A stretch of 64,000 nt of DNA from contig NC_085924.1 of assembly GCF_035222485.1 (NCBI RefSeq), forward strand, positions 620,001-684,000. Reading direction: 5' to 3'. Both the position numbers and the translations under genes were made by a program. Below are positions 23,905 to 34,125 of this stretch, one piece after another. Under the pieces are notes generated by a model that ran no database searches, was not told the DNA's origin, and saw only the letters and a program-made list of their open reading frames with translations. The first letter of the stretch is position 1. Each line of letters opens with the position of its first letter. Source of the DNA: Podospora pseudoanserina. Lineage: Eukaryota; Ascomycota; Sordariomycetes; Sordariales; Podosporaceae.

Positions 23905-25110
23905 TTTACCACTATGGCCGGACCTGAGAATATTTAGATGGGAGGCGTCCCGCCTAGCCCAGGCGGCGAGGGACCTTCCACTAGCACCAGACCTACACTC
24001 ACTACTGCAGAATAGGTCGTTAAACGCCTTAGGGAGCTTAAGGAAGAGGCTTAGTAGACCCGGGAGCAGATTATCGCTATCACGACCGCACCTAAGTCAA
24101 CCGTTAAGTTCCCGGCACCGGAGCGCTATGGAGGAGGAAAGGCAGAGCTTAGAGGATTCTTAATCTAGCTCAAAACCTATTTTCATTACTACCTAGACCA
24201 GTTCACTAACGAAGAGTTAAAGGTAATCTTCGCGGCTACTAGACTTAAAGATAGGGCTCTCGCGTGGTTTAAGCCTATCCTCGATAACTACTACGAGTAG
24301 GAGCCGGAGGACTAAGAGAAAATTACTATAGAATATTTCGAGAGCTATCGTGTCTTTAAGACTAAGCTTAAGGAAGTATTTAGGGAGTACGATAAGGCAA
24401 GGCGCGCGTAGGAGAGGCTAGCAAACCTATGCCAGACGCGCTTAGCGGCTAATTACGCGGCTCTATTTAAGATCGATAGCCTGCGTAGTACCATTAACGA
24501 TAAGGGGTTAATATAACTTTTCTACAACGGCCTTAAGGAAGAGATAAAGGATAAGTTATATAAGGAGTTAAGGCCTAATACTATCGATAAATATATCGCT
24601 ATAGCTATTTGGATCGACGATCGGTAGTTTTAGCGACGTACGGAGAAGAGAGGTAATAGGGGTTATTACGGCAATAATAATAATAAGGGACATTTCGGCA
24701 ATAACCGTCCTAACGATAAGTAAAAGAGAAGATACCCTAGCACTAACTACTCCGGCACTATATACGTAGGACCGATGGAGGTCGACGCTATATAGTAATA
24801 GAGACTATAAGGTAGGGGCTAGGGCAGAAATAACCTTAAGTGTTTTAACTGCGGTAAGGCAGGACACTTTAAGAAGGATTACAGGGCACCTAAACGGCTC
24901 GGATAGAAGAAGGAGATCGCATTAACTACCATATCGAAAGGACCGAGGGTTATGGAGGTAGCAACCATCGGGTATTAGCAAGGCGGAGCGGTAAGCTCCG
25001 AGGAAGACTCCAACTGGCACGCCGGATAAAAAGATATAGAGTTCCAGGAGGTGAAGGAAGCCCTGGAAAGGCTAAAGGCAAAGCACGAGGAAGGAGATCT
25101 TTAGATATAA
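23905..25110 (+). pseudogene. gag remnant of element B
   Basis: Fossil gag-like region recognised by its place after the 5' LTR and by a zinc-knuckle remnant near 24,840-24,900 (CFNCGKAGHF). The corresponding region of element A (about 20,430-21,640) aligns with it in a more AT-rich form. It is broken in many places. Confidence 0.75.
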
Positions 25111-26129
25111 GCATTACAGGATCAACTAGTACAGATCGCTGCGGAAGTCACCACGGAGGTCGCCAAAGACGAGGGTCTTACGCAAGGACCTACTAGGTGG
25201 ACGATACCAAAGAGGCAGTATAGTAAGTACGGAATTACTATCTTATAGGATACATTATAGCCTGTAAAGCTCTTATATAAAAGCTGGGAAGAGTACTGGA
25301 AAGGTAGGAAGGTCGTTAGCATTGGGATCGCGAAGTTGCTAAGGGATGCACCAACACCCATATGGTATATACCCTATGAGGGAGATACGGCATAGCTTCA
25401 TCCTAAGCATCCGGAGCATCAGAAAGTACCTTGGTTCCAGTATATTATATACGGATATGTGGAGCACTACCAGAGTAAGTCGCTATACGGCTACTGGCCG
25501 GTACGTAAGGTGGGCAAGGAGGGCAAACCATAGCTAGTTAGAAGGACTATGGCCTGATGGGAAAAGGCCTAATAGGAGGACCTAAACGACTACGTCTTAT
25601 AGAAGGTTTAGGATCCGGTTAAACTAAAGGATAGCCTTTAGGTTATACAGATTGCACTAAGGTATACGAGATACTGCGTCGAGTACGTAGACGGTTGGAA
25701 CACAGACGATAGTGTACGCTCGTGGGAGGAAGTAATACTGGGATAGTGCCTAAGCCCAGACTACGCTATATACCTGCGGGAGAAGGTTAAGCGATATTAT
25801 TAAGCTAAGACGCCTAAAACTAAGTAAAGGAACCGCTATCGAGTATAAATACGAGAGAATGCTAGAGACGGAAGATAGGAGGAAGCTAGGCGGGTATAAT
25901 TAAAAGACTTTGTATTACTAGATAATACGGAGCAGGAGGACGCTCTTGAACGATATAACCGCTTAGGAAACGACTCGCGGCCCTTCGCGGGGGCCGGCAA
26001 CCTCTAACGGACCACGAACGGCATTTTCGTAAATATCGGCGTAAGGCGAAGGTATAGGACAACGACCCGGCGCTCGTTAGCGAGGTCGCTGCTGTATAGG
26101 GAGGAGGCAAGAAAGATAAACGCCTCTGG

Positions 26130-29100
26130 GTTACTGCACGATAGAGGGATCTCCAAGCAGTGGTACTGGTAGACGGTGGTGCGGAGACGAACTTAATTTC
26201 GCTACAGTTCGTGCACTAGGCCCGTATACTATGGAAGAAAAAGAAGGAATAGATAGTTATATAAGGTTTATTTCCCACGCAAAAGGTCTATAGGGAGACA
26301 CTACCCCTGGATATTATAGTCGAAGGAAAAACGATATTAATTATATTCGATATTGTGGATATAGGACCCTCGAAGGATATAATCCTGGAGCAACTATAGC
26401 ATAAAGACTATAACCTAGATATCGATTGGAGGGATGGTAGCTACTTATAACTAAGAGAGCCTTAGAAGTATTTAATTAACGATGGGAGATTAGGAGCACG
26501 TATGGAGCAGAGTGTGGGATAAGCACCCTCCACGGTACTACCGTAAGGAGCCTAAGAAGTAATAGTATACTCTATCGATATAGGCGGTAAGATCGAAGAA
26601 GTAGGGTTAATAACGTTGGTGGAGATATCGGAGGTTAATAAGTATGCCTACTATAATAACGTAGAAAAAGGCGAGAAAAAGGCGGTACCGGTGGAATATC
26701 GAGGATACCTAGCCTTTACGGCTAAGTATTTGGAGGGGCTTTTAGAGTGAAAACCGTAGGACTACGAGATTAAGTTAAAAGAAGGAGCTAAGCTACGGTT
26801 ATTTAAGGTCTACTATACTAACGATAAGTAGAGTAAGGAGTTACGGAAATACTTAGATAAGAACTTAAAGAGAGGATATATTAGGGAGTCTATATTGCTA
26901 GTAGGATACCCTATATTCTTCGTACCGAAGAAGGACGGTAGCTTACGACTATATATAGACTACCGCTAGCTAAATAACGAGACGGTAAAAAACAGTTACC
27001 CGCTACCGTTAATATCTAGGTTACGGAGTTAACTAGCAGGGGCGCGATACTTTATACGCTTAGATATGCCTGTCGGGTACGCCTATATACGGATTAAGGA
27101 AGGAGACGAATGGAAGACTATATTTCGTATACCCTATAGTCATTTTAAGTATCTCGTAATACCATTTAGGCTAACCAATGCGCCCGCGACATTCTAATCT
27201 CTCGTTAACTATACTATATAGAAGTACCTCGATAAAACAGTAGTATACTATCTCGACGACGTTCTTATCTACTCACGCACTCTAAAGGAGCATAAGCGAC
27301 ACGTACGAGAGATACTCGACGCGCTATACGGAGCCGGACTCTCCGTTAATAAGGAGAAGAGCGAGTTCCACGTGCAGAAGACAGTATATCTAGGATATTT
27401 AATATCGCTAGGTAAGGTTCGTATAGAACCTAAGAAAATTACGGTAGTTAAGGACTAGCCTACGCCGTAGTTATAAATATACGTTAGGGAATTCTTAGGG
27501 TTTATAAACTTTTATCGGATATTTATCTGTAGGTATATAGGTATCGCGCGGCTACTTAACTATTTAACTAAGAAAGACGTGGAGTTCCGGTGGGGGCAGG
27601 AAGAAGAGCAGGCCTTCTAGGAGCTAAAAGAGGCTATTTTGGAGGACCCGGTACTTAAATTACTAGACCCTAGTCGACTATTTAAGGTCGAGGCAGACGT
27701 ATTAGACTATACGATCGGTAGATAGCTAGGACAGCGAGACGATAACGGCAAGCTATACCCGGTAGCCTTCTTTTCGAAGAAGCTCGAGGAGGTACGTTAG
27801 AACTACTTAATCTACGATAAAGAGCTACTCGCTATCATCGAAGCGTTCGAGGAATAGAGGCTATATCTTAGCGGTACTAAGTATAAAGTACAGGTCTATA
27901 CGGACTATAAGAATCTACGGTACTTTATTATTACGAAGGTCCTTAACGCGCGGTAAATATAATAGTTAGAGTTTCTCTCGGAATTTAATTTCTAGATTAA
28001 CTATAAGAAAGGTTCGGAGAACGCTAGGGCAAACGCACTTAGCCGGCGAACCGACTACCATAAGGATGTACCTAGGGAGTCACCACTATTACTTAAGGAG
28101 GCGCTAGATAGTACCCTTAAGTATCTACTGCAGCCGTGGATAGAGTATTACGCAGTATATCGCGAAAAGGCTACTTCCAGTAAATACTAAAGGAAGTTAA
28201 GCAACGATATTACAGAGCAATACTAGTAGGAAAAGCTGGAGCTATAGGGTATTTAGAAAGATAGTTAGGGAAGACTATGGTATAAGAACCGAGCGTACGT
28301 AAGGCTAGGTAATAGGACGGTACTAGTAATAGAGATTTACGCATTAAAGCTCGGAGGATATATAGGTATCGCTAAGACTATAGAAAAGATTAAGCAGCAC
28401 TTTAACTGGTTAGGGATTAAGGACGATATTAAAGAAACTATCTAGTTATACTATACGTGCGAGAGAACGAGGGTTACGAAGCATAAGCCTTATAGATTTC
28501 TAGAGCCACTACCGGTAGCAGAACGGCTATAAAGTTTAGTTACGATAGACTTTATTACTAAATTACTAGAGTTTAAGGATACGGTAACCGGCGTTAAATA
28601 CAATAGTATATTAACGGTGGTCGACAGGCTTACCAAGTAGGTATACTTCCTGCCTTATAAGGAGACCTAGTCGGCAGAATAACTGGCGGATATAGTACTA
28701 CGGTATATTACATTAATATATACATAGCTAAAGGAGTTTATTATAGACCGCGATATTAAGTTCGTATTAAAGTTCTAAAGAGCGTTAATAACGAAGTTAG
28801 GGGTAGTAAGTAAGGCGTCTTCGGCCTACTACCCTTAAACGGACGGTTAAACGGAACGGTTTAACCAAATCGTAGAATAGTACCTACAGAATTATATTAA
28901 TTTCGAATAAAATAATTAGGTTAAACTATTACCTACGGTATAGTTAATATATAATATATCGCTAACTAAAACGATTAAAGCTATACCGTTCTTCGTAAAC
29001 TTCGGCTACGAAGCAGACCTACGGCAAGGACCTGCGGTTAAGGTACCTAGGGTTAGGATTAAGGCAGATAAGATATATATACTTTACGGTAAGCTTAAGC

Positions 29101-29590
29101 AAAAACTAGAGTTTATAAAGGAAAAGATACGGAAATATTATAATACTAGAAGGCTCGAGGGACCTCGCTTTAAGGAAGGAGATATAGTATTCCTTTCTAC
29201 ACGCAATTTATGTACTAAAAGACCTAATAAGAAGCTGGACCACAGGAGAGTAGGCCCGTTTAAGGTTAAGAGAAAGATATCGGAGACGGTATTTAAACTG
29301 GAGCTATCCCGTACGATACGTCTACGGTCACATACTTTCCACATCTCACTTCTGGAGCCCGTACCATAGGTAAGTAAGGCCAATATATAGGTAGTAGCGG
29401 AGGACGAAGAAGAAGAGTACGATATAGAAGAAATACTAGATTTACGGTTTAATAGAAGTAAATTAAAGTATTTAGTTAGTTGGTTAGGATATCCGGCTAT
29501 AGATAACTCGTGGGAACCATAGGTATACCTTAACTGCCTAGATAAGTAAAAAGAATTCCATTAGCGATATCCGGACCGACCAAAACCCAA
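26130..29590 (+). pseudogene. pol remnant: PR, RT, RNase H, IN, chromodomain
   Basis: Fossil pol region. Landmarks in order: a protease-like VDGGAETN near 26,170; reverse transcriptase around 26,880-27,440 with FVPKKDGS and the active-site YLDDVLIYS near 27,240; RNase H around 27,640-27,950; an integrase zinc region near 28,360-28,500; and the integrase core from about 28,530. A chromodomain-like end (KYLVSWLGYP, about 29,400-29,590) places the element among chromoviruses. Many breaks are present. Confidence 0.88.
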
Positions 29591-29650
29591 GTAAGTAAAA
29601 AGACTCGGCCCCGGCTTATAGCTAGATAGCTATAAGACGGAGCTAAGAGA

Positions 29651-29720
29651 ACCTCGGCGGGAGTCGAACCCGCGCCTTCGACGTAGTGGCCGACGTGCAA
29701 TACATTATACTACGAAGTTA
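29651..29720 (-). other. tRNA-like sequence inside element B
   Basis: Read on the minus strand, about 70 nt fold as a tRNA-like cloverleaf. Six of seven acceptor pairs form (ACTTCG with CGAGGT). A D-arm-like TAGTATAATGTATTGCA follows, then an anticodon stem with one mismatch. The T arm is intact (GCGGG TTCGACT CCCGC). The loop base before the anticodon is C rather than the usual U, so I call it a tRNA pseudogene or tRNA-derived segment, not a working gene. It lies just after the chromodomain. Confidence 0.5.
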
Positions 29721-29879
29721 GAAGGTATAAAAGGAACCTAGGTATAAAGACTGCTACGTATCTTAATTACCTTAAGAGGTGGAAGGTACGCCCTTGGTAG
29801 TATCCTAAGGGGTTAAGAAGGAAGGACCGGCCGTACCCGGGTCCAGAGAAAGGTTAGGCGGCCAGTTAAAAGCTAAAGA

Positions 29880-30480
29880 AGGGTCTAGGAAAGGAAGATT
29901 AGGGGGAGTAATAGAAGCGTTCGCCGCCGGCGGGCCATACGGGGTAGCAGGCCGCGCGGGAGACTCTCTCTCTTCCTTATTAAGGAGCCGAGACTCGCGA
30001 CGAAAAGTAGTAAGGGCCCGAGCCTTAAGGGTACGCGATTATATTTTAAGACGAAGAAGCTTACTTAAGATAGCCTGTTTTTCGGTATCCAGGCGTTCCT
30101 TTTCCCTAATTAGAGGACGAACTACGGGACTAGTTAACGAGGGAAGGGAACGGCCAAAGAGGAGACTTACGATCTACACTATAAACGTTATAATAGGAAC
30201 GACTCGACTTAATATATAGGAGACACCGCTTATATCGAGGAGAAGCTATATACTCGAGGTTATTCTTTTTATAATAGGTATACTCGGGTATAATAAAGCC
30301 GAATTTCTCGAGGAAACGTACTTAATCGCGGCAACGGTCGGTACTCGTACGAGTTAATTTCTTTATACGATTAGATATAACGGCTAGGGTAAGAAGGGAG
30401 AGAAAGGCTTACTATGGAAATGCGGAAGAAATGGGGATCGGTAACTATTTCAGGAATACGGTCGCCGGGGCGTCGATCTG
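29880..30480 (-). pseudogene. Antisense reading-frame remnant in element B
   Basis: Between the chromodomain and the 3' LTR, the minus strand holds protein-like sequence. A Tyr/Lys-rich part lies around 30,140-30,300, and a Glu/Lys/Leu-rich helical part around 30,040-30,130 (IREKERLDTEKQAILSKLL). A Pro/Ala-rich part follows below 29,990. The plus strand there makes no sense. It looks like an extra gene of the element, transcribed against gag-pol. It is broken in several places and I do not recognise a family with certainty. Confidence 0.5.
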
Positions 30481-30495
30481 GGAAGAGGGGCATCA

Positions 30496-30991
30496 TGTCA
30501 CAGTTAACCCAACAGCAGGCCGCGCCACATGTGGGGCGCAGGACGCCCCTAACCTATCGTTAAGGAGGTCAGGGGATAACCAATCAGGGGTAAGCAGAAG
30601 TGTTATGGCGCTAAGGCTCATGAGCACTCTGCAGGATACAATGTGCTAGGAGTGATCAGAGGGATAGCACGACGAGCACTTCGCAGGATACAATGTGCTA
30701 GGAGTGATCAGGGGGATAGCACGACGAGCACTTCGCAGGATGCAATATGCTAGGAGTGATCGGGGCCGTAGCAGGGCGAGCACCTCACGGTCCTGAGGTC
30801 TATATATACGGAGGAACTGGCCGGTGTAGATAGACAGTTCCGTAGTATGCAATTCAAGCTTGTATTCACGGTATCTAGTGTTTACATTGAGACATCTTGT
30901 TGTGCACTGTTTAGCTGCACCGAGCCACGATTATTCAGAAGTGCCTTCGACCAGTATCCCTTTCAGAGGTTCTGGATAGGGGTTCGTCACA
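30496..30991 (+). repeat. 3' LTR of element B
   Basis: 496 bp, same length as the 5' LTR and about 98 percent identical by eye. It is preceded by the purine-rich tract GGGAAGAGGGG. Confidence 0.93.
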
Positions 30992-31659
30992 AAAGTATTT
31001 AATTAACGATAAAAAATTAAAAGTATGTACGGAGTAAAGTATAAAATAAGCGCCCTCTATGGTACTACTGTAAAGAGCTTAATAAATAATAGTATACTTT
31101 ATCGATATAGGCGGTAAGATCGAAAAACTAAAGTTAACGACGTTAGTAAAGATATTAAAGGTTAATAAATACGTTTATTATAATAATATAAGGAAAGGTA
31201 AGAAAAAGGCGGTACCCGTAAAATATCAAAGATATTTAGCCTTTACGGTTAAATATTTAAAGGGGCTTCTAGAATAAGGACCGTAGGATTATAAAATTAC
31301 GTTAAAAAAAGGAATTAAATTACGGTTATTTAAAGTTTATGATATTAACGATAAATAAAGTAAGGAGCTACGGAAGTATTAAAATAAAAATTTAAAGAAA
31401 AAATATATTAAAGAGTTTATATCGTTAATAAAATATTTTATATTTTTCGTACCGAAGAAAGATAGTAGTTTATAACTATATATAAACTACCGTTAATTAA
31501 ATAACGAAATAATAAAAAATAATTATTTATTACCGTTAATATCTAAATTATAAAGTTAACTAATAAAGGCGTAATACTTTATATATTTAAATATATTTAT
31601 CGGGTACGCCTATATACGAATTAAAGAAAGAAACGAATAGAAAATAGCGTTTCGTATAC

Positions 31660-32292
31660 TGTTGAAATAGGTGCTATTGAGGCCTGTAAATATAGGCTCA
31701 GATAGCTATCGGCGCAGTACACTGAGAGCGAAGAAGACTTTGACTGCAGCATTCGACAGTTGCCGTGGCACTGAAGGAACGAGGATTACAGGGGCGGCGC
31801 CCTGTAATATATAGAAGAGAATCACTGTAACATAGGCTTGTGAGGCACTAATGAGTGTGGTGAACCAGTATATTGATTGAACCTTATAGACTAAAAAATA
31901 CCACAGTGGATAGGGTGTAAGGCAGAGGTCTTATAGGCCATCGGCCTCTTACTTGCTCCCCGAGGGTGATTTCGTTCCCGGGCCTGAACGCGCGTTTCCC
32001 GGGCCCGAACGCCCGCTAAGTGCGCTATCCAAATATAAGGTTACAGGCCACGTTGCCGCTACCGTTTAACCTCTGCAGGCCACGTTGCCGCTACCGTTTA
32101 ACCACTGCAGGGCACCGGCCTTAGCGCTCGGCCTTCCGGGACCTCGGATTGCTTCCGGAGGCCGAGCCTCCGCTCCGGTAACCGCAGTCCCTAAACACTG
32201 CTGATTCAAGCCATCGTATTGCCTCTGAGGCCCTGTAATATATAGGGCTCAGATACACTGTAAAATCCATAAGCAAAAGCTGTATTTTAACA
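31660..32292 (+). repeat. LTR-like element C with TATAC flanks
   Basis: 633 bp, from TGTTGAAATAGG to TTTTAACA with short TGTT/AACA inverted ends. It is flanked by TATAC on both sides (31655-31659 and 32293-32297), consistent with a solo LTR of a different family. It contains a 31-nt tandem duplication (CTGCAGGCCACGTTGCCGCT...) around 32,040-32,105 and repeats of CTGTAATATATAG. It is little affected by RIP. Confidence 0.7.
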
Positions 32293-32297
32293 TATAC

Positions 32298-32870
32298 CGA
32301 TAGTAAGAACGCCGAAATTATATTTCTGAACCTTTAGAATATCGCTAGGACCCGGTGTATCGATATACGGTATAAATAGGTAGGTAAATAAGTAAAGGAA
32401 AAAAGATTTAGTATTTAATATATTTCTAGGTTAGAAATATTAGCGGATAGATTTATAAAGGTATTATAAAGGGAGAAATACGCGAAGTTTATATAGCTAT
32501 TAGGAATGCGAGATTTTCTGGGTTAAGATATGCAGGAAAACGTATATTTATATAGGAAAAAGGATATTAGGGCATTAGGTAAAGGAATTAAAGGAAGTAA
32601 AAAGAATCTAGGCATATATTGGGCTTTAGAGGATATTGGCGATGGCTTTATTTTGGACGGCGGTGTACTATCTGTGGGGGAGGGTGTGGGGTATTAAAGG
32701 GCCCAGGTTTTCCTAGGCCCATACCGGTTTGCTTTTGGAGATGGATTTACTTACTGTTTTTTTTTTTTTTAATAAACAACTAACTACTGTAATACTAATT
32801 TATTTACTATTTTTCTGGCCAATTTAGCCTCATTTTCGCAGCCAGTGACTTTCCTAGGTCACCAGCCCAA
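32298..32870. other. Unassigned repeat debris
   Basis: AT-rich at the left, with a T homopolymer near 32,758-32,770. The DNA right of element C does not continue the reverse transcriptase of element A, so it belongs to another, unidentified repeat or to the left part of the pogo element that follows. Confidence 0.4.
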
Positions 32871-33152
32871 CACATTATTACGCTCTGCATACCTCCACAT
32901 TCCTCCCACTTCCTCTAGCCACTCGATGTTGGCTGCTTTGGGCCACTAAAATAGGCGTACGGTCGCCAGATCGAGGACTTGATGCGCATATATATTAACC
33001 ACGTAAGCAAGGTCGAGTTCCTCTATGCCTCCGGCGAGGCCCTTTTCGCCTCTATAACGGAGAAGAATATACAGGGTGGTTTTGCGGGTGCTGGCCTTAT
33101 ACCGTACGATCCAGAAAGGGTGCTTTCTAAGCTGGATGTAAAGCTTCGTACG
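32871..33152 (+). pseudogene. pogo/Fot1-type transposase C-terminal fragment
   Basis: One frame reads HIITLCIPPHSSHFL, then PLDVGCFGPLK, and later SITEKNIQGGFAGAGLIPYD followed by PERVLSKLDVKLRT. This is the tail of the DDE domain and the end region of fungal pogo/Fot1 (Tc1-mariner) transposases. Two TAG codons interrupt the frame at 32916-32918 and 32952-32954, the first where relatives have Gln. Both fit CpA to TpA change. The right end is cut by a solo LTR. Confidence 0.85.
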
Positions 33153-33579
33153 TGTGACGAACTTCTGTACAGAACCTCTGAAAGGGATACGGGTTGAAGG
33201 TAACTTCTGAACAATCCTGGTTCGGTGCAGCTAAACAGTGCACAACAAGATGTCTCCAATGTAAACACAAGATACCGTGAATACAATCTGTATTGCATAC
33301 TGCGGAACTGTCTATCTACACCAGCCAGTTCCTCCGTATATATAGACCTTAGATCCCTAAGTACCTCCGTACCTGTATCACTCCCGCTCACCAGCGGTCG
33401 GTGGTGATCCTCTGGCGCTCACCACGCTCACCAGGTGATCGTGGTGATCCGGCTCACCTTCGCCAAGCAGTGAGCCCCCTCTGACTCTGCAACCTTGTCG
33501 TCGTGTCTCCTTCATCCTATTGGTAGACCCAGTTAGCTGCAGTCCCCACCTGGCCTTCCTATATGGTTGGTCTGTGACA
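33153..33579 (-). repeat. Solo LTR, type 2, reverse orientation
   Basis: 427 bp. On the minus strand it starts TGTCACAGACCAACC and ends GAAGTTCGTCACA, like the solo LTR at 22441. The flanks (GTACG and AGCTG) do not match. It therefore either lost its target duplication by a deletion or formed by recombination between separate insertions. Confidence 0.88.
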
Positions 33580-34125
33580 AGCTGATGCTAAGGAACTAGG
33601 AAGGTATGAGGCTATGAGTCTTGATGATATGAGGTAAGGTACCTATGTAAGACGGGTCTGAATCTCATGCCGAGTAGGTGTTCTATATAACGATTAGACC
33701 GTCTGTTTCATTTGGGAATGATTCCAATTAAACTGTTTAATTTGGACATTCTGAAATGCGATTCTAGCCTCTACTGACAGGGGAGGGGGGTAGGGTGTCA
33801 GAGGCAGTGCTGCTCCTAGTTACACACCCCACCCAAGTCCGAAAGCGGCAATATATTTCCCTCGACCAGGAAGAACAGTCAGTCAACGTTGGCCGACGCT
33901 TGGTTGCCTGAACTCAGGGGGTTAGCCAGCAACAAGTGAACAAGTGACGTTGCGGGGCAACTCGCTGCGGACCCAAATAGCTGTGCTTTTAGGGGTTTAG
34001 TCCCAGTGCCCCTTCAGACACATCAACTGCTCACGACTTCCAAGGACAGCTGTCAGGATCCTTTTCACTTCTCTCCAACTCTTCATCTTTGCATCCTCAC
34101 TGAGCCTGAATAGATATCAGTCATC
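33580..34125. other. Intergenic region before the kinesin gene
   Basis: Unique-looking DNA of mixed composition between the transposon block and the kinesin start. The last 100 bp are CT-rich, as in a fungal promoter and leader. No gene is visible. Confidence 0.5.

Larger units (their letters stand above)
23361..30991 (+). mobile_element. Ty3/Gypsy chromovirus B, full length but broken
   Basis: A 7.6-kb element bounded by two 496-bp LTRs and a 5-bp target duplication AAAGT (23356-23360 and 30992-30996), inserted into element A. Order of parts: 5' LTR, gag with a zinc-knuckle remnant, protease, reverse transcriptase, RNase H, integrase, chromodomain, a 0.9-kb non-pol segment, a polypurine tract (about 30481-30490) and the 3' LTR. 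The LTRs differ at roughly eleven sites, all transitions, about 2 percent. It is thus young, with RIP rather than age as the likely source of change. The coding regions hold dozens of breaks and it is dead. Confidence 0.93.
19919..31659 (+). mobile_element. Old Ty3/Gypsy copy A, broken and interrupted
   Basis: This is a fossil. It starts with an LTR (19919-20368), and its internal DNA can be followed alongside the younger copy B: 20369-22440, then 22830-23360, then 30997-31659. There it stops within the reverse transcriptase region. Between these pieces sit a solo LTR and the whole of element B. The internal sequence is extremely AT-rich with very many breaks, so it is the older insertion and was heavily altered by RIP. 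No 3' LTR is seen in the window. Confidence 0.88.

Noticed and set aside
29651-29720. Functional tRNA gene
   Set aside because: One anticodon-stem mismatch, an atypical base before the anticodon and a position inside a dead element argue for a pseudogene.
23361-30991. Intact, active retrotransposon
   Set aside because: Its ends are whole, but the coding regions contain dozens of breaks.
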